Shown one piece after another: positions 1 through 8,431 of a stretch of 64,000 nt of DNA. The DNA comes from Streptomyces sp. GESEQ-4 (GTDB lineage Bacteria; Actinomycetota; Actinomycetes; Streptomycetales; Streptomycetaceae): positions 43,842 through 107,841 of the forward strand of contig NZ_JAFFSU010000029.1 in NCBI RefSeq assembly GCF_017948455.1, in the 5' to 3' direction. The notes beneath the pieces were generated by a model that saw nothing but the letters and a program-made list of their open reading frames with translations, was not told the DNA's origin and did no database searches. The position numbers and the translations under genes are program-made. The first letter of the stretch is position 1; every line of letters starts with the position of its first letter.

Positions 1-797
1 CCCTGCTGGATGTACGCCTGTTCCGGGAGCGCGGCCTGGCCGGCGGATCGATCACGCTGGTGGTGGTCTTCGGTGTCCAGGCGGGCATCGCCGTGGTCCT
101 CTTCCCGTTCCTGCAGGCCGTGCTCGGCTGGTCGGGCCTGCTGTCCGCGGCGGCGCTGATGCCCCTGGCCGTCGCCATGATGGCGGCCTCCGGCCTGGCC
201 CCCAGGCTGGCCGCGCAGATCGGCCCCCGCCCGACCATGAGCCTGGGAATCGCGCTGATCGGTGTCAGCCTGGCGCTCATGGCCCTGTTCGTCTCCGTCG
301 ACGGCGGCTACCTGTCGATCCTGCCCGGCATCATCGTCATGGGCCTGGGCCTGGCCTTCTCCATGGTGCCCTCCACCGAGGCCATCACCCGTTCCCTGCC
401 GCGTGAGAAGCAGGGCGTCGCCTCCGCCCTCAACGACGTCACCCGCGAATTCGGCACCGCGCTCGGCGTCGCCATGCTCGGCGCCATCCTGACGGCCGGC
501 TACCGCAACGCCATCGACGACCGGCTGCAGGGCATCCCCGAGGAGACCGCGGGCACCGCACGGGAAGGCATCGCCAACGCCATCGAGGCCTCGGGCGGCG
601 CAGGCTCACACGCGCAGGCCCTGGCCGACGCCGCAAAGCAGTCCTACGTCGACGGATGGCAGCAGTCCATGTGGGCGGGCGTCGCCGTCATGGGCGTGCT
701 GCTCATCTACATCGCCCTGCGCGGCCCGAAGAAGACCACCGCCGAGGCCGCGCCGGACGAGGCAGCGGACACCGAGACCGTCGCCCTCGCCCGGTGA
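1..797 (+). CDS. MFS drug exporter, C-terminal part (5' cut by window)
   Basis: The reading frame is open from base 3 and ends at TGA 795-797, so only the C-terminal ~264 residues of a major facilitator protein are present. Several hydrophobic segments and the LLDVRLFRERG start of the visible part match the central loop and second half of 14-TM EmrB/QacA-type (DHA2) exporters. The tail after the last membrane segment is acidic. Inference: proton-driven efflux of a small molecule, possibly the product of the neighbouring pathway. A second complete exporter of the same family follows, so the two may be paralogues. The true start lies outside the window. Confidence 0.85.
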   Translation, partial: LLDVRLFRERGLAGGSITLVVVFGVQAGIAVVLFPFLQAVLGWSGLLSAAALMPLAVAMMAASGLAPRLAAQIGPRPTMSLGIALIGVSLALMALFVSVDGGYLSILPGIIVMGLGLAFSMVPSTEAITRSLPREKQGVASALNDVTREFGTALGVAMLGAILTAGYRNAIDDRLQGIPEETAGTAREGIANAIEASGGAGSHAQALADAAKQSYVDGWQQSMWAGVAVMGVLLIYIALRGPKKTTAEAAPDEAADTETVALAR

Positions 798-842
798 CCG
801 CACAAGAACGGGTCGCCCTCACCCGGTGACCGCACAAGAACG
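780..842. repeat. Two-copy 32-bp tandem repeat over a stop codon
   Basis: A 31-base unit (780-810) that contains the last codons and stop of the MFS gene is repeated at 812-842 with one internal substitution (period 32). The first copy ends the coding sequence; the second is non-coding. This is a small replication-slippage duplication with no clear function. Confidence 0.7.
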
Positions 843-985
843 CAAGGAACGGTACGCGCACCGGTCGTGACCGCACTGAACCGGACGCGTGCCGAACAGT
901 GGCCTCCGCTTGATCCTGTGCTCCGCCACGCGGACACGGGACCAGGCGGAGGCCACGGTCGTGCGCGGCTCCACCGGAACTCAAT

Positions 986-1028
986 CCACTCTCAAGTGAC
1001 AGTGGCCATCTTTTACCTATGGCTGTCA
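986..1028. promoter_or_regulatory. Putative TetR operator overlapping the MFS start
   Basis: Two overlapping inverted repeats lie at the start of the MFS gene. 986-1005 is an imperfect 20-bp palindrome (CCACT...AGTGG, 8 of 10 pairs). 997-1028 has arms TGACAG-TGG-CCAT and ATGGCTGTCA, the second arm spanning the ATG. No Shine-Dalgarno sequence is visible, so the message may be leaderless. Inference: binding site of the co-transcribed TetR repressor, which would then autoregulate the exporter operon. Confidence 0.5.
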
Positions 1029-2581
1029 AAAATCGCTGGTTGGCGCTGATCGGCCTGACCATCAGCGTCCTCGTCATCGGATTCGACACGACGATCCTGA
1101 ACGTCGCCCTGCCCACCCTCGCCGCCGAAACCGGCGCCTCCCAGGGTGAGCTGCAGTGGATCGTCGACTCCTACGCCGTCGTCTACGCCGCCGCGATGCT
1201 TCCCGCGGGCTTCCTCGGTGACCGCTTCGGCCGGCGCAAACTGCTGCTCACCGGGCTCGTGATCTTCCTCGGCGGCTCCGTCATCGGAATGCTGGTGGAC
1301 ACCCCGGGCGCGCTCATCGGGGCCCGTACGGTCATGGGCCTGGGCGCCGCGCTGATCATGCCGCTCACGCTGTCCACCATCCCGACCCTCTTCAAGGGCG
1401 AGGAGCAGACCAAGGCGATCGCGATCATCACCGTGGGTGTCTCGATCGGCCTGCCGCTCGGACCCCTGATCAGCGGCTGGCTGCTCGATCACTTCTGGTG
1501 GGGATCTGTCTTCGTCATCAACATCCCGCTGGTCGCCATCGGCATCATCGCCTGCGCCCTGCTGATCCCCGAGACCAAGGACCCCACGGCCCCCCGGGTC
1601 GACATGATCAGCACGGTGCTGGGCATCCTCGGTCTCAGCGCCTTCGTCTACGGCGTCATCGAAGGGCCCGCCCAGGGGTGGGGCGACCCGGTCATCCTCG
1701 GCTCGATGATCGGCGGTGTGCTGATGGTCGTCGGCCTCGTGCTGCGCGAGCAGCGCCTGCCCCGCCCGATGGTGGACCTGGAGCTGCTGCGCAACCCGAC
1801 CTTCCGCTGGAACACGGTCTTCCTCATCCTCGGCACGTTCGTGTTCATGGGCCTGATGTTCGTGCTGCCGCAGTACCTCCAGGTCATCCAGGGCCACGAC
1901 GCCTTCGGCACCGGCGTGCGCATGATGCCGCTGGTGGCCGGCATGATCGTCGTCGCCAAGATCGTGCCGCCGCTGACCCTCAAGCTCGGCACCCGGCCGC
2001 TGGTGGTCGCGGGCCTGCTCATCATGTCCCTGGCGATGTTCCTCGGCAGCACCACGGACACCGCCACCGGCTACGGCTTCACCGTGGTGTGGATGGTCCT
2101 CACCGGCCTGGGCGTGAGCCTGGTGATGGTGCCGGCCCTGGACACCGCCCTGGGGGTGCTGCCCAAGGGCAAGGAGGGCACCGGCAGCGGCCTGAACACC
2201 ACGCTGCGCCAGGTCGGCGGCGCCATCGGCATCGCCCTGCTGGGCAGTGTCCTCAACGCCGTGTTCACCGGCCGGCTCGACACCGGCGGGGTGCCGCCCG
2301 AGGCGGCCGGGGCCGCCGAGGAGTCCGTGGTGGCCGCGCAGACGGTCGCCGGACAGCTCGACCTGCCCGCTCTGGCCGCCTCCGCCGAGTCCGCCTTCGT
2401 CCACGGCATGGGCACGGTGCTGCTGCTCTGCGGCATCGCCGGCATCGTCGCGGCCGTCCTCGCCGCCGTCAAGCTGCCGGACAGCCGGGAGACCGGCAAG
2501 ACCGCGCAGGAGGCAGCGGAGGCAGAGGTGCGGCCGCTGCCCGAGGCGCTGCCCGGCCTGGCGGACGGCGCGCGGCCATGA
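1019..2581 (+). CDS. MFS exporter, EmrB/QacA (DHA2) type
   Basis: A 520-residue integral membrane transporter of full family length. The N-terminus has the motif DTTILNVALPTLA of 14-TM drug/proton antiporters, followed by GFLGDRFGRRKLLL (motif A, cytoplasmic loop 2-3). Hydrophobic segments continue to near residue 490. Role by family: efflux of hydrophobic or cationic compounds across the plasma membrane. It overlaps the TetR gene by 4 bp (ATGA), so the two are co-translated. The start ATG 1019 has no Shine-Dalgarno sequence and lies inside an inverted repeat. Likely substrate: an antibiotic, perhaps the halogenated product of the adjacent genes (inference). Confidence 0.9.
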   Translation: MAVKNRWLALIGLTISVLVIGFDTTILNVALPTLAAETGASQGELQWIVDSYAVVYAAAMLPAGFLGDRFGRRKLLLTGLVIFLGGSVIGMLVDTPGALIGARTVMGLGAALIMPLTLSTIPTLFKGEEQTKAIAIITVGVSIGLPLGPLISGWLLDHFWWGSVFVINIPLVAIGIIACALLIPETKDPTAPRVDMISTVLGILGLSAFVYGVIEGPAQGWGDPVILGSMIGGVLMVVGLVLREQRLPRPMVDLELLRNPTFRWNTVFLILGTFVFMGLMFVLPQYLQVIQGHDAFGTGVRMMPLVAGMIVVAKIVPPLTLKLGTRPLVVAGLLIMSLAMFLGSTTDTATGYGFTVVWMVLTGLGVSLVMVPALDTALGVLPKGKEGTGSGLNTTLRQVGGAIGIALLGSVLNAVFTGRLDTGGVPPEAAGAAEESVVAAQTVAGQLDLPALAASAESAFVHGMGTVLLLCGIAGIVAAVLAAVKLPDSRETGKTAQEAAEAEVRPLPEALPGLADGARP

Positions 2582-3246
2582 GCCGTATGCCCTCGGCGAC
2601 GGCCGGCGCACCGGGGCCGTCGATCGCCGTCGCCGAAGCCGGCCTCGGCCTGCGCGAACGCAAGAAGCTGCGCACCCGCCAGGCGATCCGTGAGGCGGCC
2701 CGCCGGCTGATCGATGAGCGGGGATACGACAGCACCACCGTCGAGCAGATCGCCGCGGCGGCCGAGGTGTCGCCGAGCACGGTCTTCCGCTACTTCCCCA
2801 GCAAGGAGCACATCGTCCTGGCGGACGACTACGCCCAGTTCAGTATGGCTTTCCTGCGCGAGCGCCCTGCCCACGAGCCACCGCTGGCCGCCCTGCGGGC
2901 GGTGGTGACCGAGATGGTGCGCAGACTCGCCGAGGACTTCAGCGAGGAGTACCGGTGGCGGCGGCAGCTCGTGCGCCGGGTGCCCGCGATACGGGCCCTG
3001 GTGGGCGAGGAACAGGACCGGTGGGTCGAGTCCGTGAGCAGGGTGTGCGCCGAACGCCTGGGCCTGCCCGCGGACAACCTCGAACTCTGCGTCCTGGTCG
3101 GCGCCGTGACGGGCGCCTTCCACCAGGTGCTGTGGGCGGACCACGGCGAGGACACCGACCTGGTCCAGATGATCGAACGGGCCCTGGCGGTGCTGGAGCA
3201 TCCCGGCGCCGTCGGGCGCCGGGCCGCCGCACCAGACGTCGCGTGA
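2578..3246 (+). CDS. TetR-family transcriptional repressor
   Basis: A 222-residue protein with a classical TetR helix-turn-helix at about residues 25-70 (RQAIREAARRLIDERG, then TTVEQIAAAAEVSPSTVFRYF) and a helical ligand-binding C-terminus. Family role: a dimeric repressor released from DNA by a small molecule, usually controlling the adjacent efflux gene. The start overlaps the MFS stop (ATGA). The inverted repeats at 986-1028 are the likely operator. A strong terminator follows at 3271. Confidence 0.92.
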   Translation: MSRMPSATAGAPGPSIAVAEAGLGLRERKKLRTRQAIREAARRLIDERGYDSTTVEQIAAAAEVSPSTVFRYFPSKEHIVLADDYAQFSMAFLRERPAHEPPLAALRAVVTEMVRRLAEDFSEEYRWRRQLVRRVPAIRALVGEEQDRWVESVSRVCAERLGLPADNLELCVLVGAVTGAFHQVLWADHGEDTDLVQMIERALAVLEHPGAVGRRAAAPDVA

Positions 3247-3270
3247 CGTTTCCCCCGGCGACACGCGACA

Positions 3271-3309
3271 GGGCCTCCCGGCACTCGCAAACCGAGTGCC
3301 GGGAGGCCC
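3271..3309. terminator. Bidirectional terminator hairpin
   Basis: A perfect 17-bp inverted repeat (GGGCCTCCCGGCACTCG and its complement) with a 5-base loop separates the rightward TetR gene from the leftward haloperoxidase gene. It can end transcription from both sides. There is no U-tract, as is usual for Streptomyces. Confidence 0.85.
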
Positions 3310-3369
3310 CCTTGCTCGTCAGGACCGTCGGGCCCTTTCTGAGGAACGGGATGCCGCGGCGGGCGGGGG

Positions 3370-4947
3370 TCAGTTCTTGACGTCGCCCTTGACCTGCCGC
3401 TGCACGAACTCGTGGGCCATGTCGCCGAACTTCCTGCCGAAGTCCAGGGACCGCTCGACCGTCTTGCCGAAGTGGACGCCACCCCACACCCGGCTGCGGG
3501 CACACGCCTTGTCGAGCTCGGTGAAGGTGGGCAGGAAGATCTTGAGGTCCTTGGCGGGGGCGGCTCCCGGCTCCACCAGCATCGAGCCGGCCGGGAAGTC
3601 GATCGTCCAGTCCAGGTCGTCGGAGCCGAAGAAGCGCCGCGCCGTCTGCGACCCGGCGGCGCAGATCGACGTGGAGCCCGAGGGGTACTCCGGGTGGTCG
3701 CTCACGGGCAGGTAGCTGGCCCACTCGGAGGCGCGGATGTCGTCGACCGTGCCCAGGCCGGGACCGCCCCAGGCGGTGATCTTGCTGCGGCCGTACACGT
3801 GCCGGACCGCGCTGATGGGGCGGCAGGCGTCGTACTTGAACTTCTGGTGCCAGGCGGCGATCAGCGTGTCGAACGTCGCCAGGATGCTCTGCAGCGTCCA
3901 CTGGGCCCAGCCGTGCACGCCCAGCGTGTCGTCCTTGTCGTGGTTGCGGGCGACGACGATGGACGAGAAGCCGATGCCCCACAGCTTGTTGTCCATGATC
4001 TCGGCGAGTGCCTTGCGCTCGTCGGTGAGCGTGGCCGACGCCTCGATGATCTCGTCCACCGAGCGCTTGAACTCCCGCGGCCGGGTGTGGTCGATGTGCG
4101 TGGGCGCGGCGAGCTGGTAGCGGGAGGGGTCGGTGAAGATGTGGGCCTTGGTCCGGCCGATCTGCGGGGTCACGAAGTGCTGGGCGACGTAGATGCCCAT
4201 GTCGCCCGGGCCGCCGCCGACCCGGCGGCCGTTGTGCGGGCCCAGCTGCGGCTGCCAGCGCGAGGGGTTGACCAGCTTGTAGGGCGTGTTCACGGGCTCG
4301 TAGCCGGTGTAGTCCGCCCAGGGCTGGCGGTTGTACCTGCGGCCGCCCTCGTCGCCGAGGACGTTCATGCCGTCCCGGCTCAGGGCCGCCCAGGCCTTCT
4401 TGGCGGCCACGTTGCCGATGCCGACCGGGCTGGTCAGGTTCTCCGACGTGTCGTCGGGGTCGAGGCCGAACGCGGTCATCAGCTGCCGCAGGCGGCCCAC
4501 GTTGCGCGGCAGCAGACGCTTCCAGATGCCGAGCTGGGCGTAGATGGTGGCGATGTTCATGTTGCGGTTGGTGGCGGACTCGGCGGCGGGGCGGCGCGGG
4601 ATCTGCGAGTAGATGCCGACCGCGCTCTCGTGGTACGGCGCCAGCGCGTCGAACACCGCCAGGATCGCCGCGCGGTTCGTCCACAGGAAGACGGTCGCGT
4701 CCATCGGCCCGATGAACTCCAGGCTGGGCGAGTACTTGCCGCCCTGGTCGTCGGTGGGCTGGGCCCACTTGACGTAGTTGTCCTTGTCCAGGTCGAAGTC
4801 GATCTGGGGCGGCTCATCGCTCGTTGCGGCACCGGCCGTGCGGGAGAAGGCCAGCGTCGACAGCGCCATCGCCGAGGCACTGCCGACCAGCAGTGTTCTG
4901 CGGCCCAGCGAGGAGCCTGAGACAGAAGTGTGTCCGGACGTCGTCAT
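3370..4947 (-). CDS. Vanadium-dependent haloperoxidase homologue 1
   Basis: A 525-residue secreted enzyme. The N-terminus has a twin-arginine-like signal (LGRRTLLVG, then a hydrophobic stretch to AGA at ~40). The vanadate pocket is readable: K369-x6-R376-P, P422-S-G-S425, and R486-x5-H492 (SRVWGGVHF). Ser425 replaces the His of classical vanadium haloperoxidases (PSGH), a change I associate with the streptomycete chloroperoxidase class. Family reaction: vanadate- and peroxide-dependent halide oxidation, used in bacterial meroterpenoids for site-selective chlorination and halonium-driven cyclisation. Last of four tandem copies in the leftward operon; ATG with AAGGAAG upstream. Which step it performs cannot be read from sequence. 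Confidence 0.9.
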   Translation of the reverse strand: MTTSGHTSVSGSSLGRRTLLVGSASAMALSTLAFSRTAGAATSDEPPQIDFDLDKDNYVKWAQPTDDQGGKYSPSLEFIGPMDATVFLWTNRAAILAVFDALAPYHESAVGIYSQIPRRPAAESATNRNMNIATIYAQLGIWKRLLPRNVGRLRQLMTAFGLDPDDTSENLTSPVGIGNVAAKKAWAALSRDGMNVLGDEGGRRYNRQPWADYTGYEPVNTPYKLVNPSRWQPQLGPHNGRRVGGGPGDMGIYVAQHFVTPQIGRTKAHIFTDPSRYQLAAPTHIDHTRPREFKRSVDEIIEASATLTDERKALAEIMDNKLWGIGFSSIVVARNHDKDDTLGVHGWAQWTLQSILATFDTLIAAWHQKFKYDACRPISAVRHVYGRSKITAWGGPGLGTVDDIRASEWASYLPVSDHPEYPSGSTSICAAGSQTARRFFGSDDLDWTIDFPAGSMLVEPGAAPAKDLKIFLPTFTELDKACARSRVWGGVHFGKTVERSLDFGRKFGDMAHEFVQRQVKGDVKN

Positions 4948-5124
4948 GATCGTCTTCCTTCTTCTTGGCAGGGAAGGGCCTGGTGCGGGCGCACCTGCAC
5001 CAGGGGCTCTTCATGAGGAACGGGATGTCGTGGCCGCGCCGTGGCCTTCTGGCCTTGTGGCCCCGCCGGCGCGGGCAGAGCGCGGCGGCAGGCGGATGAG
5101 GCCCGCCGCCGCGGTGGCAGGCGG

Positions 5125-6693
5125 TCAGTCCTTGACGTCGCCCTTGACCTGCCGCTGGACGAACTCGTGGGCCAGGTCGCCGAACTGCTCACCGAACGCG
5201 AGCGACCGGTCGACGGTCTTTTGGAAGTGGACGCCGCCCCACACCCGGCTGTCGGCGCAGGCGCGGCTGAACTCGGTCCACGTGGCGAAGTGGATCGACA
5301 GGTCCTTGCCGGGGGTCTGTCCCGGCTCCACCAGCGTCGACCCCGCCGGGTAGTCGATCGTCCAGTCCAGGTCGTCGGAGCCGAAGAAGCGCCGCGCGGT
5401 CTGCGAGGTGGCCGAGCACAGCGTCGTGGAACCCGACGGGTATTCCGGGTGGTCACCCACCGTCAGGTAGCTGCGCCACTCGGAGGCGCGGATGTCGTCG
5501 ACCGTGCCCTTGCCGGGTCCGCCCCAGGCGGTGATCTTGCGGTTGCCGTACACGTGCCGGACCGCGGTGACCGGACGGCAGGCGTCGTAGCGGGCCTTCT
5601 GGTACCAGGCGGCGATCAGCGGGTCGAACGTCGCCAGGAGGTGCTGGAGGATCCACTGGGCCCAGCCGTGCACGCCCATGTGGTCGTCCTGGTCGTACTT
5701 GCGGGCGATGACGATCGACGAGTAGCCGATGCCCCACAGCTTGTTCTCCATGATCTCCGCGAGCGCCTTGCGCTCGTCGTTGAGATCGGCCGACGCCTCG
5801 ACGATCTCGTCCACCGAGCGCTTGAAGGCGCGGGCGTCGGTGTGGTCGCTGTGCGCGGGCGGGGCCAGGCGGAACTGGGCCGGGTCCTTGAACAGGAGCG
5901 ACTTGGTCCGGCCGGCCTGCGGGGTGATGAAGTGCTGGGCGACGTAGATGCCCATGTCGCCCGGGCCGCCGCCGGCCCGGCGGCCGTTGTGCGGGATCAG
6001 CTGCGGCTGCCAGCGCGAGGGGTTGCTCACCTCGAAGGCGGTGTTGACGGGCCGGTAGCCGGTGTAGTCCGCCCAGGGGCGGGGGTTGTACGTGCGGCCC
6101 TCGTAGCCCAGGACGTTCATGCCGTCGTTCTTCAGGGCGTTCCAGGCGTGCTTGGCGGCCACGTTGCCGATGCCGACCGGGCTGGTCAGGTCCTCCGAGG
6201 TGTCGTCCGGGTCCAGGCCGAACGCGGCCATCAGCTGCCGTATGCCCGCCGTGTCGTGCGGCAGCATGCGCTTCCAGATGCCCATCTGGGCGTAGATGGT
6301 GGCGATGTTCATGTTGCGGTTGGTGGCGGACTCGGCGGCGGGGCGGCGCGGGATCTGCGAGTAGATGCCGGCCGCGCTCTCGTGGTACGGCGCCAGCGCG
6401 TCGAACACCGCCAGCATCGCCGTGCGGCTCGTCCACAGGAAGACGGTCACGTCCATCGGCCCGATGAACGCCAGCCTGCCCTCCAGACCGGCCTGCGCGT
6501 CCTGGGGCTGGGCCCACTTGATGTAGTTGCCCTTGTCCAGATCGAAGTCGATCTTGATCGGTTCGTCGCTCGTGGCGGCACCGGCCACGCGGGGGAAGGC
6601 CAGCGTGGACAGGACCGCGGCCGAGGCACCGCCGAGCAGCAGCGATCTGCGGCCCACAGCGGAGCCGGGGACAGTGTGTCCGGACGTCGTCAT
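5125..6693 (-). CDS. Vanadium-dependent haloperoxidase homologue 2
   Basis: A 522-residue paralogue, visibly closest to homologue 1 over its whole length. It has a twin-arginine-like leader (VGRRSLLLGG) and the same vanadate ligands: KARYDACRP, PSGST and SRVWGGVHF. The ATG at 6693 is preferred over an upstream in-frame ATG at 6744, which falls in the intergenic gap; AAGGA precedes it. A 177-bp gap to copy 1 keeps a short shared 3' flank (GAGGAACGGGATG occurs after both genes), indicating duplication of gene plus flank. Expected role: peroxide-dependent halogenation outside the cytoplasm. Confidence 0.9.
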   Translation of the reverse strand: MTTSGHTVPGSAVGRRSLLLGGASAAVLSTLAFPRVAGAATSDEPIKIDFDLDKGNYIKWAQPQDAQAGLEGRLAFIGPMDVTVFLWTSRTAMLAVFDALAPYHESAAGIYSQIPRRPAAESATNRNMNIATIYAQMGIWKRMLPHDTAGIRQLMAAFGLDPDDTSEDLTSPVGIGNVAAKHAWNALKNDGMNVLGYEGRTYNPRPWADYTGYRPVNTAFEVSNPSRWQPQLIPHNGRRAGGGPGDMGIYVAQHFITPQAGRTKSLLFKDPAQFRLAPPAHSDHTDARAFKRSVDEIVEASADLNDERKALAEIMENKLWGIGYSSIVIARKYDQDDHMGVHGWAQWILQHLLATFDPLIAAWYQKARYDACRPVTAVRHVYGNRKITAWGGPGKGTVDDIRASEWRSYLTVGDHPEYPSGSTTLCSATSQTARRFFGSDDLDWTIDYPAGSTLVEPGQTPGKDLSIHFATWTEFSRACADSRVWGGVHFQKTVDRSLAFGEQFGDLAHEFVQRQVKGDVKD

Positions 6694-6743
6694 GACTGTT
6701 CCTTGTCCTTTGAAGAGGAGGCTGCGCGGGTGGAGGGAAGGCA

Positions 6744-8318
6744 TCAGCCCTTGACGGTGCCCTTGACGTACTTCTGGACGAACTCGTGGGCCAGGTCGCC
6801 GAACTGCTCACCGAGCTGAAGGGACCGCTCGACCGTCTTGCTGAAGTGGACGCCGCCCCACACCCGGCTGTCGGCACAGATCCGCGCGAACTCGCTCCAG
6901 GTGCGGATGTGCACCGGCAGGTCGCCGTGCGGGGTGGTCCCCGGCTCCACCAGCGACGCGCCGGCGGCGATCGTGAACTTCCAGTCCAGGGTGTCGGTGC
7001 CGAAATAGCGGCGCGCGGACTGCGCGGAGGAGGCGGCGATCGTCGTGGAGCCCGACGGGTACTCCGGGTGGTCGCTGACGCCCAGGTAGCTGGCCCACTC
7101 GGAGGCGCGGACGTCGTCGACCGTGCCCTTGCCGGGTCCGCCCCAGGCCCTCACCTTGCGGTTGCCGTACACGTGCTTGACGGCGGTGAACGGCCGCGCG
7201 GCGTCGTAGACGACCTTGTGGTGCCAGGCGACGATCGTCGGCTCGAACGTGGCCAGGATGTGCTCCAGCATGTAGTGGATCCACCCGTGCATGCCCAGCT
7301 CGCCGGTGTGCTTGCGGGCCATGACGATCGCCGAGTGGCCGATGCCCCAGACCTTGTTGTCCATGACCTCGGCGAGCATCTTCTGCCGGTCGGTCAGGTG
7401 CGCCGACGCCGCGAGGATCTCGTCCACCGAGCGCCGGTAGTCCCGCGGCCGGGTGTGGTCGACGTGCACGGGCGGGGCGAGACGGAACCGGGAGGGGTCG
7501 GTGAAGATGTGGGCCTTCACCTTGCGCAGGTGCGGGGTGACCATGTGCTGGGCGACGTAGATGCCCATGTCGCCGTTGCCGCCGCCCAGCCGGCGCCCGT
7601 TGTGCGGGCCCAGCTGCGGCTGCCAGCGCGAGGGGTCGGACACCTCGAAGGCGGTGTTCACGGGCCGGTAGCCGGTGTAGTCCGCCCAGGGGCGGGGGTT
7701 GTACGTGCGGCCTCCCTCGTAGCCGAGGAAGTTCATGCCGTCGTTCTTCAGGCCCTCCCACACGGCCTTGGCGGCCACGTTGGCGATGCCGACCGGGCTG
7801 GTCAGGTTCTCCGAGGTGTCGTCGGGGTCCAGGCCCATCCCGGTCATCATGGCCCGCGTGTTCGCCATCTTCGACGGCAGGACCCGCTTCCAGATCTGGT
7901 ACGTGGCATGGACGGCGGCGGTGTTCATGTTCCGGTTGGTGGCCGACTCCCCGGAAGGGCGGCGCGGGATGCGCGAGTAGATGCCGACCGCGCTCTCGTG
8001 GTACGGCGCCAGCGCGTCGAACACCGCGAGCGCCGTGAGGCGGTTGATCCACAGGAAGACGGTCACGTCCATCGGCCCGAACAGGTCCCCGTTGGGCGAC
8101 TTGCCGGCCATGTCGTCGCTGGGCTGCGCCCACTCGATGAAGTTGTCGGTGTCGAGGTCGAAATCGACCGCGGCCGGCGCGGCGCTCTGGGCCGCGGCGG
8201 CCGGGCCGGAAGCCAGCCCGCTCACCGTCAGGGTCGCGGCGGCGCCGAGCCCGCCGAACAGCAGAGATCTGCGGCCCAGGCCGAAACCGGGGACGGGAGA
8301 ACGTCCGGACGTCGTCAT
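6744..8318 (-). CDS. Vanadium-dependent haloperoxidase homologue 3
   Basis: A 524-residue secreted paralogue with leader LGRRSLLFGG. Ligand motifs are KVVYDAARP, PSGST and SRVWGGVHF, so vanadate binding and the PSGS variant are kept. It is more diverged than copies 1 and 2 (for example IAASSAQSARRYFG after the PSGS motif). It lies 50 bp upstream of copy 2 in the same transcript, with AAAGGA before its ATG. Expected to catalyse a distinct halogenation or cyclisation in the same pathway (inference from parallel multi-enzyme meroterpenoid clusters). Confidence 0.9.
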   Translation of the reverse strand: MTTSGRSPVPGFGLGRRSLLFGGLGAAATLTVSGLASGPAAAAQSAAPAAVDFDLDTDNFIEWAQPSDDMAGKSPNGDLFGPMDVTVFLWINRLTALAVFDALAPYHESAVGIYSRIPRRPSGESATNRNMNTAAVHATYQIWKRVLPSKMANTRAMMTGMGLDPDDTSENLTSPVGIANVAAKAVWEGLKNDGMNFLGYEGGRTYNPRPWADYTGYRPVNTAFEVSDPSRWQPQLGPHNGRRLGGGNGDMGIYVAQHMVTPHLRKVKAHIFTDPSRFRLAPPVHVDHTRPRDYRRSVDEILAASAHLTDRQKMLAEVMDNKVWGIGHSAIVMARKHTGELGMHGWIHYMLEHILATFEPTIVAWHHKVVYDAARPFTAVKHVYGNRKVRAWGGPGKGTVDDVRASEWASYLGVSDHPEYPSGSTTIAASSAQSARRYFGTDTLDWKFTIAAGASLVEPGTTPHGDLPVHIRTWSEFARICADSRVWGGVHFSKTVERSLQLGEQFGDLAHEFVQKYVKGTVKG

Positions 8319-8431
8319 GAGTCAATGTCCTTTACGAGGGGGAAGACAGATCGGTCGCGCGAGAGCCGTGCCGTGTTCGTGGGCCTCGCCGGTGTGCCCG
8401 CCGCCGCGAGGGCGAAAGCGGAAAAGAAGGG

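Noticed and set aside
1013..2611. 532-codon ORF opposite the MFS gene
   Set aside because: Low-complexity His/Gln/Gly/Arg protein, mirror of the GC-biased MFS gene; no ribosome-binding site.
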